Shown here piece by piece: positions 45,791-58,577 of a stretch of DNA of 64,000 nt (the stretch's first letter is position 1; each line of letters opens with the position of its first letter). Location: contig CM041292.1 in the NCBI GenBank assembly GCA_023052935.1, forward strand, positions 136,228,951-136,292,950, in the 5' to 3' direction. Position numbers and translations under genes: made by a program. This DNA comes from Piezodorus guildinii (Eukaryota; Arthropoda; Insecta; Hemiptera; Pentatomidae). The notes beneath the pieces are model-generated. The model worked only from the letters and a program-made list of their open reading frames with translations. It was not told the DNA's origin and ran no database searches.

Positions 45791-46379
45791 TATTCTTTAT
45801 CTTATATTAATATTATTACAACTTTACGATAATCCTATTTCATATCAGTCATATATATTTTTGTTTACCTAGCGACAGAAATTTATTAAATGTCTGTGAT
45901 AAATGGCTTGTATATTCTTCTTCATATTATTTTTTTTTTATTCTGTGCAATAGTGATGGAGGTAAACAGTTCTACGTATTAATCGTATTGTGTTAACTTT
46001 TTTCTAGAAGTCAGTTCGTTGAACAGTCTGCAGTGCTTTTGAAGAATGAAATATGAGTTGTCGGTACAAAACAGGTATGAGGGGCTGACCAAGCTAAGGC
46101 GTTTTTATGTTTAAACAAAGCTTGAGCTTCCTTCCCCCCACTCCCGCCAGCCTTATAAATAAGGATTAAAGTCACCGGCTCCTGTTTATTCCCAAGTGCT
46201 ACTTTTCCCCACTTCGGGAGAACTTATAGGGCCCGCGGGTCGGCTTCCTCTTCTCTCTTCCTTACCAGTTTGTTACAATCTTTAGCCAATATTTAAGGTT
46301 TCGGTTCAGCTAACCTAAAGCATGATAGTCATTTAAACTTTATTTTATCACATTATCGTAAAAAAATAAATGAAAAATT
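45791..46379. other. No gene recognised
   Basis: The patch 46080-46260 is G+C-rich (CCCCCCACTCCCGCC, GGGCCCGCGGGTCGG) in otherwise A+T-rich DNA, with no ORF or family match. Confidence 0.45.
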
Positions 46380-46885
46380 GGTGTTTCGCAACTCACAACT
46401 TTCACAAACCTCCATTGTTAAAATTAATTTCTATTGCTCTTAAGAATTTTTAAATACACTTTGTAATAAAAATAAGTTGTTAAAGAATTAATTTCATTAG
46501 AAACGTGTTTTATTAAATAATCTATGACAATCAGCTAGTTTTATCGGCCTTTCATCATTCTCTATTACCTTTTACAATTTTGTGTATAAGATAATAACTG
46601 TTCTTAAATATTAAGCATTATATACTTATTACCCTTATTATTATTTACCCAACGCTATATTATAGTGTTTTTATTTAAAAAATTTTTTTTTATAAAATCT
46701 ACAAAATTAAAGGAACTTTATTTTAAGAAAATTTTAAATAAACGTGATTTAAACCTTGTTAGACTATTTCAATCATAATGGAACCTACATGATATTAAAG
46801 CCATTTAAGATTTTACATCGATATAGAGGGTGTAATCCAAATCGTTAGAGCCGTCTTTGAGAAAATCGAAGAATATTTAGATAAA
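46380..46885 (+). repeat. 0.9-kb repeat family, 5' two-thirds
   Basis: CAACTCACAACTTTCACAAA, CATTAGAAACGTGTTTTATT, TTAGACTATTTCAATCAT and TTTTACATCGATATAGAGGG, with break-off after TTTGAGAAAATCGAAGAA. The 3' end is missing. Confidence 0.82.
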
Positions 46886-47690
46886 GTAATAATTATTTTT
46901 TCGACCTTTTATTCAGAAAGATTCTGAAATAGGCAAAACGTTAATTTTGTTAGATTTCAATAAATAATTACATTTGGGTCTATACCTCAGATAATTGATT
47001 TCCCTTAAAAGAGAAAAAATAGTGATCGTACAGGTTATATACTTCATATAGTAGTCAAGATTAAAAAAAAAAATGTTATATACCAAATCGTAAGTTAGTG
47101 ACTAAAATAAAGGAAAAGTTGTTATAAGCTAGTACTGTTTATAATTATTTCTACTTTTAGATCATTTCATAAAAAATAGTAGTTCCACGGTAAATTAAAT
47201 GGGACTAAAATGGAAACTAAATTAACTTTAATAAATTGAAATGTTTTTAGGAAAAGTTCTTATGAAATTTAAAATTATAATAAACCGAATGAAACAGGAA
47301 TCGTTGAACATAAAAATCAAATAAACTAAACCAATTTTTATTTTTGGCCAATTTATGTTTCTGATTTCTGCCGATGATTAAGTAAGTAATCAATAGAAGT
47401 TATATAATAAACATAATATTCTCTTGCTGTGCAGTTTTCATTACGATGAACACATGATGCCCTAGTAATAAACTTTTAATTGGTCAACCTGAAGTTTTTT
47501 AAACATAAATGACACCACATTTAAATTGCACCCGTGCGAATTAAGGGCGGTTCGCAAGTAAGAAATGAATAATTTAAATATTGAAGGACAGCAAACAATC
47601 CAAAGAAAGAAAAAAACCACAAATAAGTATACAAAAAACATTAAAAAAATACAGAGTCCTTTCAAAAATAAATAAAATACATAACTAAAT
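46886..47690. other. No gene recognised
   Basis: A+T-rich. Confidence 0.5.
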
Positions 47691-47694
47691 ATTC

Positions 47695-48150
47695 TTTAAA
47701 ACGTTTTTCCACCAGGATTTGTCCCTCGCAACCATCCACTAGTTTTCGCCTACACTCTGCGTCAATTTCCACTTGCGATGTGCATCCTTTTCCTGCTGTC
47801 CTTACTCGGAATCCACTCCAATCTGGTCCATTTCTCGTCTTTCATCCTGGCCAAGTGCCCAGCCGAGCTCCATTTAAATCGATGGGCCTCAACCCTTAGA
47901 AATTTAATTTTTACCTTTCGAACAATCTCTTCGTTTTTTTTTCTCCCCTTTTCTTAATGAACATTAATCTCCTTAGAAACTGCATTTGCATGGTATTCAG
48001 CCTCAGATCAAGTTTTCTTGTGATAAAATTAACCCAGGTTTGAGCCCCGTAGAGAACCGTGAATACACATTTGGTCAAAACTTTGGTTTTAAGATCCAGT
48101 GACAGATAGTTTTTAAAGATTTTTTGAGGAGACCATTATTTACTAGCTAA
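47695..48150 (-). pseudogene. LINE ORF2 C-terminal relic (RTE/R1-like)
   Basis: The minus strand from ~48110 gives KTKVLTKCVFTVLYGAQTWV, NFITRKLDLRLNTMQMQFLR and RRLMFIKKRGEKKRRD. After a shift it gives GWALGQDERREMDQIGVDSE and then HRKWKLTQ. The sequence YGAQTW, then a coiled basic stretch, then a W.AGH.ARM.D.RW-like block is the tail of many LINE ORF2 proteins (C-terminal to RT). No RT core is left. It differs from all other copies in the window. Confidence 0.68.
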
Positions 48151-50080
48151 AACATCAAGCTTTGTAAATTTGTTATACCGTGATATAATTATTTGGAAAT
48201 GAAGAACCATTGCGTAATAATTCACGGAGTTTTAATAACATTTCTATAAGTACCACGAAGATTATGAATACTATTAATATTTATTTGATTTTAATTTTGC
48301 ATTATTAGGAGATTTTATTCGAGAACATTTCATAACCTTAAATATTCTTCCTCTAGTGTTAATAAAAAATGTTGATTGCTTCTAAAACGGTTTTTAGAAG
48401 TCTACGAATTTCATAAAACGAAGGAAACAGTGTTTATTCCTCTTTAAATTTACAATGAATGCGGTAAAGTGAAATACGTCAAATACAAATACAACCAATA
48501 AAAAACGATATGTTAAAACAATGTGGGCATTAAATCATTTATCGAAGATGTAAAAAATATTATTTTATTTCCAATTTCAAGAGCATCTGATGAATACTTG
48601 ATCAATTCTTTGTTATACTAAGAATTTCATGTACAATTTAGAAATGCGTTTATTCCTTTGATAATAATGTTATTGAATTGGTTGAATTTTTCCAATGAAA
48701 GTCTAATGAGTGAAGTTTTTAAAAATACATCCTTTAATGATATTTCCATCAGCTATCTATCTATCTGAATGGGATAGTAAAATACTTTATTAAATTTTGT
48801 CATACTTATTAAAGATATATTCACAGAACCGATATAAATTGCTTTATTGACTCCTTCTTTTATTATCTGGTTATAAACTTGATTATTAACTATAACAATA
48901 AACCGAACTTATGATTCAGATGACAAACTCCTTTTTCGCTTCACTTACATAGCATTGAACTCTAGAAGACAACTTCCTAAAACTTTTTTTTTCTGCCAAT
49001 AACAGACACCTCCTTCTCTTGCGATCGACAAGAAGTACATTTTTATTTTTTTTATTGCTTTCCTCTTAGTAACAGTTTCCAGATATTCGCTGCTCTCCAA
49101 GTTTGGTGGCCTTTTAAAAAACTTATTGAGAGGAAAAGGAAAGTGGCAGAAGGAGGGCGAAGTCACTTTTTTTCTTCTGGAGACTCCTCGAGAACTCTCA
49201 GCATCGATTAATGAAAGCGCTTACACCCTCTTGTTTCATTAAAGCCCTAACGCCGGTACTCGAACTAACGTACTGCTTCCGAAATATATAAAATTATATC
49301 AGGTACATATATGTATATATATTCTATATGAAGGTCCATAAAAATAAATTGTATTTTATATGTTAAATCATAACTTATTATATGAACTGAATTATTGAAG
49401 AACATATACGTTTGTGGCTTGAGTAACTATAAAACATAAAACTTTACTATCAGTTACTCTATCAATACAACGAATGTTATTCATTAAGATCAGATATTAA
49501 TTTTATTTGGTCAAAGCTAAAAGAATATATCAGTATAATGTAGCCAAACTTGTAATAGTTATATAACAAAAGTGTTAGTTTTTCAAAATGACGGTTGTAT
49601 TCAGTCATTAATCCTTTCAGTTCAGCCATCATTGAGGAAAATTCGCATTTATTTCCTGAATGATTGCTGAACTCTTCCGCTTGAATAACTCGCTTTTTAG
49701 TGAAAATAATGTTTTTTTTATCCGGTGTAAATTATTTAAAAAATAATAATTACCATTGAACATGTTACCATGGAAAACTACATACTAAACATGGATACGA
49801 AGCCCAATATGCTTAAATATTTTTGCTATAAATTTATTGCCTTTACTAATACTCATCAGATTAATGAATTTGTTTTCATGTGGTTAGATACTTGTTTATT
49901 TTTCAAATGAATTCTTAAAATTGTTTAAGAAAATCTTTGGAAAAATAATATTTTATAAAGCTTCTAGAACCTTTTTTTTAACCACTTAGAAGAAGAATTT
50001 TACCATACATAGCCTTATTGCACGTCTAAACGTTAAGATGAATTTCGACGAATCATTTTTGAGATACGATACTACAGTAA

Positions 50081-50083
<3 letters not shown>
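48151..50083. other. No gene recognised
   Basis: A+T-rich. The patch 48950-49270 has more even composition. Its end, GCCGGTACTCGAACTAACG, faintly resembles a tRNA-like B box but has no matching head or second copy. Confidence 0.45.

Positions 50084-50141
<58 letters not shown>
50084..50141. repeat. (TA)n microsatellite
   Basis: About 58 bp of TA repeat. Confidence 0.95.
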
Positions 50142-50145
<4 letters not shown>

Positions 50146-51244
50146 AAACTTTTAAATTAATTTTCCACGTACTGCTTTAAAGATTAAAATGATTTTTCTT
50201 GTTATTTTTTAGTGACGAAATATTAATGTATAATTAAATAATAATCTCATATTATTTATTAGTTTTATGTTTATATTTGTTTTTGGCAACTATCAGAGCT
50301 TTATTGCAAACCAATTCAGCCTTTTATTATTAATTATATTTAAAATTACGGAATTATTATTTATTAGTTTTTATTTATCGAAAAGCATATTAGCAACTAA
50401 ATTATCAACTACATAAAATATTATCAACTACTGAAACTATCGGCTTATTATGTCCTATTTCCAAGACTAATTTTTAATTCGTTCTGAAATGAATTCGCGT
50501 GATCGTAGTTAAATGCAATATTTAATGCTAAATCAAGTAATAATTTTCTTCTTGTCATGTATCAAGGTTCCGTGTAAGCTTATTTATTTAACAAACTACT
50601 AACAGGTTAGTAATGGCTAGCGGTCCATTAATTATTAACGAGTGAGGAAAGAGGGAGGAGAGTTCCTTTATAAACGAAGCACATGTTCTTGTTTACAATG
50701 AGAGTGTGTTATGGGCTTTAATATTTATTACATGAACCGTTTTATTATTTATAGACTGATAAGAACCACCACTTTGTGACTTGTAATATATTCAATAGCT
50801 CAGCTCATATTGATGGTTGTCGATGTTCAAGTGATTATGTGGGTGTAATGACGTCGATGTTATCGCTTATTTGATATTAAGACGTCATGGAATTTTATTG
50901 AAGGTCATCACAATCGATTGCGAAGATTGAATCTTAAAGGTAAGTTTCTTCAGTACTATATATATAATTATAATATATATTATTATTATTAATATTATAA
51001 TTATTATTAATATTATTTATTTTATTTTTATAATTCCGTGTTTCCTTGAATATTGGCATATTCTCTTGAATAATCTACCATCAATGAGGCCGAAAATCTT
51101 AATTCTTATAGTTTGTAAGGTTTTTATTTATTTTAAGAGTTACTACACATTGGAGAGAAACCGTGGGTTCCAATTAGATAGTAATTAGTTATTTACTTTA
51201 GCGATTCTTCAATATTACAATATTTTAAATTAAAAAATATAATA
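50142..51244. other. No gene recognised
   Basis: The stretch 50570-50940 is less repetitive than its flanks and ends in a consensus-like splice donor, AAAG|GTAAGT at 50938/50939 on the plus strand, but no coding exon can be defended upstream. Confidence 0.4.
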
Positions 51245-51350
51245 GATAAGAAAGATGATTGGGAGTGCGGTCATCAGAAAGAAATACAAATTAAAATGTT
51301 GTATTATTTTAATTTCTGATGACCGCATCCCCAACCTTCATCCTCATTTA
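51245..51350. repeat. Inverted pair of Penelope-like termini
   Basis: GATGATTGGGAGTGCGGTCA at ~51255 is followed ~35 bp later by the complement, TTTCTGATGACCGCATCCCC and AACCTTCATC. Both arms match the Penelope-like terminal block at 17170-17215 (GATGGTTGGGGGTGCGGTCA). The arms meet over a short A+T spacer. This looks like two termini head to head rather than chance. Confidence 0.7.
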
Positions 51351-51423
51351 ATATTCTCAACGAACAACTATACCGTCAACTATATCATAAAAAATATAAT
51401 GTTTTTTTTTAAATATTTGTAGG

Positions 51424-51425
<2 letters not shown>

Positions 51426-51479
<54 letters not shown>
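51426..51479. repeat. (TA)n microsatellite
   Basis: About 54 bp of TA repeat. Confidence 0.95.
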
Positions 51480-51481
<2 letters not shown>

Positions 51482-52953
51482 GTAATACTCAATTTTCTTT
51501 GTGATTAAATGAATTTGAATAATGGAAAACATCAAAGAGTACATATGAATGTATGTTATTTTGTAGAATGAATATATAGTGCTCATTATTCGTATTAAAA
51601 TAAAGGTATGAGTGCGTAATGCAACTGATGCAACATTACGTTTTTATTGGAAATACATGCTTATAATTCAAAACGTGTGTGAATATACTGTATTGTTTAA
51701 ATCAATTAGAATACATATAATTAAATTAATAGTATAAACAACTAGCTAAACATAATATAATTAAACTAAGTAATATTAATAATAGTGTTAAAGTAATTAT
51801 ATATAATATGGAAAAAAAGCAACAACAAAAAAACCGAGTAGTCAAGTAATAGTGTTCATAATTTTGTCGCAAATGACTTATAATATAAATTATAATATCT
51901 AAATGTAGTCTGTAACGCCAAGAATGGTATAGTACTTAGAAGACGTAACGCCAATTATTTACTATTCAGTATAATTGGTTAATTATTTTATTGAAAAAAT
52001 ACTTCATCATTATATATTAATCTGCTGTAAGTGTGACATAACCTCCGCTCAGCCTTGATGTATAAATAACCACCTTTCAACACCGAGTACAGAAATTAGA
52101 TCATTCATGACGAAAAACTAATTGATTTGTAGTCATTCATTGATTTCACCACCTTCTTGAATGTTAGACGAGCTCTGAAACTCCGGATCAACTTCTTAAT
52201 GTTCCTTTAATAATACAATTCTGGATAAACGATCGTCATTATTTCTTATATAATCCAACCATTCAACACCAGCGTGTTCACGGCAATTAAATCTTCTCTG
52301 AAGTTTGTTTTAGTTATTAATTATTTTTCCTAATTATCTGATCCGAGAATTCAGCGATTGATGTTTAAGGAAAATTCTAAAAATAGGTTGAAAGTGAGGA
52401 AGCTCAATTAACAGTTATATAAGTTGTGTAGTTTAAGCATTAATATAACATCATATCTAAATACATAAGTACATGTACATCAGAAAATTAGAACGAAGCA
52501 AAAAACATCAGCTTTAGTATTGTATTATGTTGAATATAATTTTTTTTTTACGCGGTAAAGATCGAATAATCAAGGTGAATAACGTAAGGGATTCAAAGCC
52601 CAAGCCCAAGTGGTACGGAAAACCTAAAAATTTTCAAAACAAAGTTCAGGAAAACACGGCTGAGGTTTAATGTAAATATTTTGCTAAACATCTCGGCCCA
52701 TAATTTAGGACCAGTCCGCGAAGAGAAAAATAATATAATATAATTCAAAAGATGTTGATTATGCTTTTGGTCCATTATTATTAATAACGAACAATTGTAA
52801 TCGATTAAGAATAATAAAATTTGAGATTTTGCATTGCAAGGTGATGAAGAATCTAAAAATATATATATTTAAAAAATCGTCCATTCACACAGCAAATGAA
52901 AGCATACCTAAATTTTTGTTAAACACTGTACATCCTCTCAAAAACATATTGTC

Positions 52954-52955
<2 letters not shown>
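51480..52955. other. No gene recognised
   Basis: A+T-rich, with no assigned motif. Confidence 0.5.

Positions 52956-53012
<57 letters not shown>
52956..53012. repeat. A57 homopolymer
   Basis: 57 consecutive A residues, the longest homopolymer in the window. It could be the tail of an unrecognised retrocopy on the plus strand, but the upstream sequence matches no family here. Confidence 0.9.
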
Positions 53013-53014
<2 letters not shown>

Positions 53015-53289
53015 AGCTAATTATCTGAAAACTATGCAATAACAAAAAAGTTCAATGTATATTCGGTGTACATAGCGAAATTTTACATACCATGCAAATA
53101 ATTTATCATTTATCATTTAACAAAATTAATTTGTAGCAATGAAACATACAACATATACAAAACGGATAGAGATAAAATAATATTCTTGATGATTAAATGA
53201 ACCTGTTAATCTATATTTGTTACAGGACGTATAAAGTACGTTATCTGTTTATTATCGACATTTTCAACAGTACTAGATATTTTCGATAT

Positions 53290-54670
53290 CTCTGAGCCTT
53301 GATAAACAATGAATCTTTTCTATTTCATATCGTTAGCTAGAGAAATATATTATAAAGAAAGAGATTATATGAGGTAATGTTAGATATGAGATGTTGTGTC
53401 ACGTTTCCTGAACTTAGTTAAAAGCACGTGCGATTGACCAAAAAATAATATTATTGTGAAACTTCATTTATTTAGATATCTAGAGATAAATCACCTTAGT
53501 AGAGCATTTTATTTCTATTCAAAGCTTTAGATCAGTTTGAATCTTATGGACAATCAACATCGGTGTCTTTAGGATAATTTCCGTTCTTCTCGTTTCTTAA
53601 ATCATTTTATTTTGGAACATCGTTATGTTCTGTTAAAGAGTTCATTTTATTTTAGTCAATTGATTATTGTTCCTAGGTTTATGATATTTTAAATTATTTT
53701 TTTGTCTATTAGAGTCTTTGAATTCTAATAATTGAATATCAACGTTTTCGGCTACCTCTACACCTACATGACAAACGTTTAAACCTCCTACTTTAATACA
53801 AAAGGCTCATCTATATGACAATCTGGAATTATAGAATTGAGCTTTGGTGCTCTAATGAACCATCGAATTCCAATATTTACAATAAAAAATTATTCATGAA
53901 ATCCTCAAGGTTCACTACTTTGTCTCGAATAAACTCATTATAACGACCTTAATGTACCGTATTTTACTGATTTGGACCGAACGAGGTATCACTCTTTCTA
54001 TAAACTCCCTTCTTCCTCTAAGTAATTAGTTTACATCCTTGCCTTCACTTCAATTCCAGATAATTCTTCTGAAAAGAAGATTGGAGACCTTCTCGTTAAG
54101 TATCTTTCGTGATTGTAAACAACGATTGGTTTCTATACATGTTCATCACGTTATTTGTATCTATACATCATTATTTAATGTATTAAAAAATTTACTTGAT
54201 GTATTCAGTAATACAGTTGACAATTTCAATAAATATAATAAAAATAATTTTAAAAAACACTGTTGTACAAGAGGCATTCCTTTTAATGTTTTAAGTAGCT
54301 CTGAGCATAAATAACCAAGCCACTCAAATTGTAGATTTTGTGTATCATTAGCAAGATAGATAGGAAAGAAGAAGAAGAAAGATTACATTAGGTAAAGTTT
54401 TATAAGAGATTTTGGTGTGTCGCGTTTCTTGAACTTAGTTTTGAGAAGGAATTACGTCTATGGAATACCTCTTTACAAACTAACAAATGCTATTAATATG
54501 TTTAAACTTTGAAATACATAAAATTATTCTAATTTAATTAGGTTAGATCAAATTGCTAATGTGCATTCAACGATGTGGTCTTTTGAACCCTTTTCGTATA
54601 TTGTAATATTCTGTTAAAGAGATTTGTTTTAGAAAATCAATTATTTTTTCTAGGTGTTCCTACTACTATC
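53290..54670 (+). repeat. Diverged direct duplication, ~1-kb period
   Basis: The block 53290-53650 recurs at about 54295-54650: GTGTCACGTTTCCTGAACTTAGTT against GTGTCGCGTTTCTTGAACTTAGTT, and TTCTGTTAAAGAG with a T-rich stretch ending CTAGG in both. The copies are clearly diverged. The segment between (53660-54290) shows no convincing gene despite one 91-codon open frame. I do not recognise the unit as a known element. Confidence 0.65.
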
Positions 54671-56487
54671 TCTGAATATTATTGTATCTCTCTTTCAATT
54701 TTCATATTTTGTAAAAAGAAAAAATGTAATAAAATTAGCATTATTTTAAAATATGATTGATATTCAACTGTAATATGGGAGGATTAAATTTATCAATGAG
54801 TTTTGTTAATAATTTTCAAATAAAATTCTCATACTTTTTTATCTTTAAGAACTATTTCTAAACTATCGCAACTAACATTGAAATTCGTGGCTTATCAAAA
54901 TTTTAAAATGATCAATATTTTTTCATTTAGTTTTATGTTTTGGTAAAATGTTTTCATTTTACTGTATCTATAAGCAATTTGAGGATGTTTCAATTCCTAT
55001 ATTACTTTATTTAAGTTCTATCACAAATTTGTTATTCCTCTTGTGGTGGGAATCACCTTTATTTTGACACTTATGTCCTTAATCTTATCTTAACTATACC
55101 TTTGACACTATGTTGCCACCGCTGAGGAGCTGGTGAAACCTTAAGGCTACTTAGATACGGGTCCAAAATCCCTTCTAATGAATTATAAATGTTTTTTCTT
55201 CTTTTCTCAAAGAATTCAGTTCTTTCTCAATATTAAATAATATATGAGGTTTTTCTGCCTTTTATTTTATAGGTACTTCTTCTAGCAATAATATAATCAA
55301 TTGACCAATAATCAGTTTATAAATTATAAACTTTGCTTTGCCTGTCTTTTATGACGAGATCAAATTCAAATTAACAGTATGACAACTCATTCACAAACTA
55401 TCCCCTTTTTGTTTGATGAAACTGTTAGAAGCGAAAGAATTTCAAAAGAATTCGGTGGAAGGAGAAGAGGGGAATGTACGAACTGAAGATGGTTATGGGA
55501 GACAAGAAAGGTAAAGTTGAAATACTTTCAGGAGAAAATGGGAAAGGAAGGCCTCATATTAAATCCTAAAGCAAGTTTTCTTCCCAACAATCCGGTGCTC
55601 GAGGGGAGAAAAATATTAAGTAGTCCAACTTTTCTGGAGGAGGTTAAGAAGCTCCCCTCCTCTTCCCCCTTGTATTGTTCCACTGAATGAAGCAGGAATA
55701 AAAGTATTCCGAAACTTACCTGCGAACCGTGGAAAAGTTGGAAAATACCGGAAGATTAGCTTTTGATATGCTCTCAATAATTACACTTTCTTTAAATGAG
55801 TTATATTGTTTGGGAAAAGGTATTGGGGTTCCATTAGCGTCATGCCTTAAAATGATTTTTGTTCGAAGGAGAAAATAAGACACTTAATCCGGACATATTA
55901 AATTTAATTTACTTAAATCTGGATATTATTTTTTTATGCCTTGGGCCCATTGTTTTTCTAACTCAGCGGTAGTAAATATGCATCAATCTATTTTATATAT
56001 TTCTATCACCTCCTGAGGGGAGTCAGAAAGAGTAGAAAAGAAAACAGGTTTATTAGAGAAGATTTGACATTAATCAGTCCATTGAATTATTAAATTAACA
56101 GAATAATGTTGTTTAATTTAACTAATCCTTATTTGCCACTACTAAACTTATCATATTTAAACTGAGATTAGTTGTTTGGCATCGCCAAAAGTTGAAAATA
56201 AAACATTTTTTAGGGGACTCTTAACAAATATATGAACATTTAAATATCTTATTTAATCAGTTAGAAGAAAGAAAAATAATGTATAGACTAAGATTAAAAT
56301 TTTTATTTTTCAAGATGGCCACTAGCACAAGCCTCAGGCTTTATACATGTTGTGGGATTGCACCAATTACATGTTACACTCAAGTGGTATTTACAGGCAG
56401 ATAGACTAATTTAGTATTAAAGCAGTAGTAGAATCTGAAAACAAAAACCTGCTTTTTTTTTTTGTTTTAATAAGATTCTCCCTTCTT
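54671..56487. other. No gene recognised
   Basis: The patch 55390-55740 is richer in G+C and purine-rich, without a match in the window. A strong donor-like CGCAG|GTAAGT occurs on the minus strand at ~55720, but no exon could be established. Confidence 0.45.
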
Positions 56488-56767
56488 CCAATGGCGCGAC
56501 AGCCCGTGTAGGCCCTTGGCCTCGCGGTGTAACCCCTTGGGATATTACACTCACATTTCTCGATGTATTTTATAGGGCAGGGTCATCACTCTTTGCGGCT
56601 AATTTTGTGAGTGGCCACCATTCAGCTGACGGGCCTCATATACCCGGAGAGATGCTGTGAATTAATCCCTATTTATTAAATGCTTGAAAAACTCGGGACT
56701 GGGATTCGAACTCGCATGCTTTGGCTTGAGAGACTAGCGCGCTAGCCATTCAGCCATGGTCCCCCCT
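56488..56767 (-). mobile_element. SINE family B
   Basis: The minus-strand head ACCATGGCTGAATGGCTAGC and B box GAGTTCGAATCCCAG. Plus-strand reading shows ATGGCGCGACAGCCCGTGTA, CTTGGCCTCGCGGTGTAA and GCTGACGGGCCTCATATACC. It is homologous to 41070 and 42323. Confidence 0.87.
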
Positions 56768-56865
56768 TTAATTAGATTAAGAGTTTTTTTTTTAAAGATT
56801 TCCCAAGCAAAAATAATCTATATGTAAATATTGAATTTTGGCGAAGATTGAATTGCTTGTGAAAA

Positions 56866-57795
56866 AAAAATCTGGTGCGGGCAACACACGACTTTCACTT
56901 ACCTCCATTTTTAAAATCAATGAAAGAATTTTCAAATACAGTTAGAGATAAAAATACGTGAAATTATTAAGGAATTAATTAAATTAAATTTCTATAGAAA
57001 CATGTGTTTGATTCAAAAATCAATTATATTATTATCTAAAATAATCAGTTATTTTTATGTTCATTTCATCACTCTCTATTAACTTTTAAAAGCTTGTGTA
57101 TGAGATGATAATTTTTCTAAAATCTTTAGCTTTCCAACGGTATATCATACATGTATATTACTGCTCTTATGTTCAAAAACGAAAAATTGCATTAAAAAAA
57201 TATTTTTTCTGTTTTCTCCTTTAGTTGGGTATCGAATTTATTCAATTTATATATTTACCAGTTTTTCACAAGCGTTAACAAGATAATCTAGTTATTATTA
57301 TTGAATCTACAAAACTAAAGGTACTTTAGGGGAAGAAAATTTAAAATATCGGCATTTAAGCCCTGTCAGACCATTTTTATCTGAATAAAACCTACATGAT
57401 ATTAAAGCCCATTAAATTTTACATCGATATAGCGAGTTTAATCAAAATCGTCGGAACCGTTTTTGAGAAAATCGAAAAAAGGTGCAAAATGCATGGTATA
57501 AAGTGCCTCTTCTGGTAGGCTCATTTTGATGAAAAAAGTTTTGTCACGTCTCGGGCGTATAGTTGTCTTAAATATGAAATTTCAGTTTCATAGGACTTAC
57601 CGTTTCCGCCCAGGAGTTACCACACACACACACACACACAGACACACACACACACACACACAGACCTTTTTGCGGGACTTGGTTATTTGGACTCAGAGGA
57701 CCCTAAAACGTGTATTTCCGTTGAAAACTGGAATTCGAAAATTTTCACGATCGCAATACTTCCCCTTACTATATATAGTAAGTGAAAGTAAAAAA
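56866..57795 (+). repeat. 0.9-kb repeat family, copy 8 (first of tandem dimer)
   Basis: Reference-quality copy. The 5' end reads TCTGGTGCGGGCAACACACG then ACTTTCACTTACC. Internal markers: CCAACGGTATATCATACATG, AAGCCCTGTCAGACCATTTT, TTTTACATCGATATAGCGAG and GGCGTATAGTTGTCTTAAAT. A (CA)n tract lies at 57619-57662, followed by GGGACTTGGTTATTTGGACT and GTATTTCCGTTGAAAACTGG. The 3' end has an 18-nt palindrome-like CTTACTATATATAGTAAG and GTGAAAGTAAAA. An 80-codon frame at 57526-57790 spans the CA tract (TTHTHT) and is judged incidental. Confidence 0.93.
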
Positions 57796-58543
57796 TCTGG
57801 TGCGGGCAACACACGACTTTCACTTACCTCGATTTTTAAAATCAATGAAAGAATTTTCAAATACAGTTAGAGATAAAAATACGTGAAACTATTAAGGAAT
57901 TAATCAAATTGAATTTATATATAAACATGTGTTTTATTAAAAAATCTATTATATTATTATCTAAAATAATCAGTTAGTTTTATCTTCTTCTCATCACTCT
58001 CTATTAACTTCTAAAAGCTTGTGTATGAGATGATATTTTTTCTAAAATCTTTAGCTTTCCAACGGTATATCATACATGTATATTACTGCTCTTATGTTCA
58101 AAAACAAAAATTTCATTAAAAATATATTTTTTCTGTTTTCTCCTTTAGTTGGGTATCGAATTTATTAACTTTATATATTTACCTGTTTTTTATCATCGCT
58201 AACAAGATAATCTAGTTATTATTATTGAATCTAAAAAATTAAAGGTACTTTAGAGGAAGAAAATTTAAAATATCGGCATTTAAGCCCTGTCAGACCATTT
58301 TTATCCAAATAAAACCTACATGATATTAAAGCCCATTTAATTTTACATCAATATAGCGAGTTTAATCAAAATCGTCGGAACCGTTTTTGAGAAAATCGAA
58401 AAAAGGTGCAAAATGCATGGTATAAAGTGCCTCTTCAGGTAAGCTCATTTTGATGAAAAAAGTTTTGTCACGTCTCGGGCGTATAGTTGTCTTAAATATG
58501 AAATTTCAGTTTCATAGGACTTACCGTTTCCGCCCGGGAGTTA

Positions 58544-58577
<34 letters not shown>

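Noticed and set aside
50780..50945. Possible exon ending at AAAG|GTAAGT
   Set aside because: Donor is good but the upstream frames carry stops and no acceptor or domain is convincing.
54039..54314. 91-codon frame inside the ~1-kb duplication
   Set aside because: No homologous frame in the other copy, no domain, and composition typical of non-coding DNA.
55720..55810. Possible minus-strand exon ending at CGCAG|GTAAGT
   Set aside because: Short open stretch with no recognisable protein and a weak acceptor.
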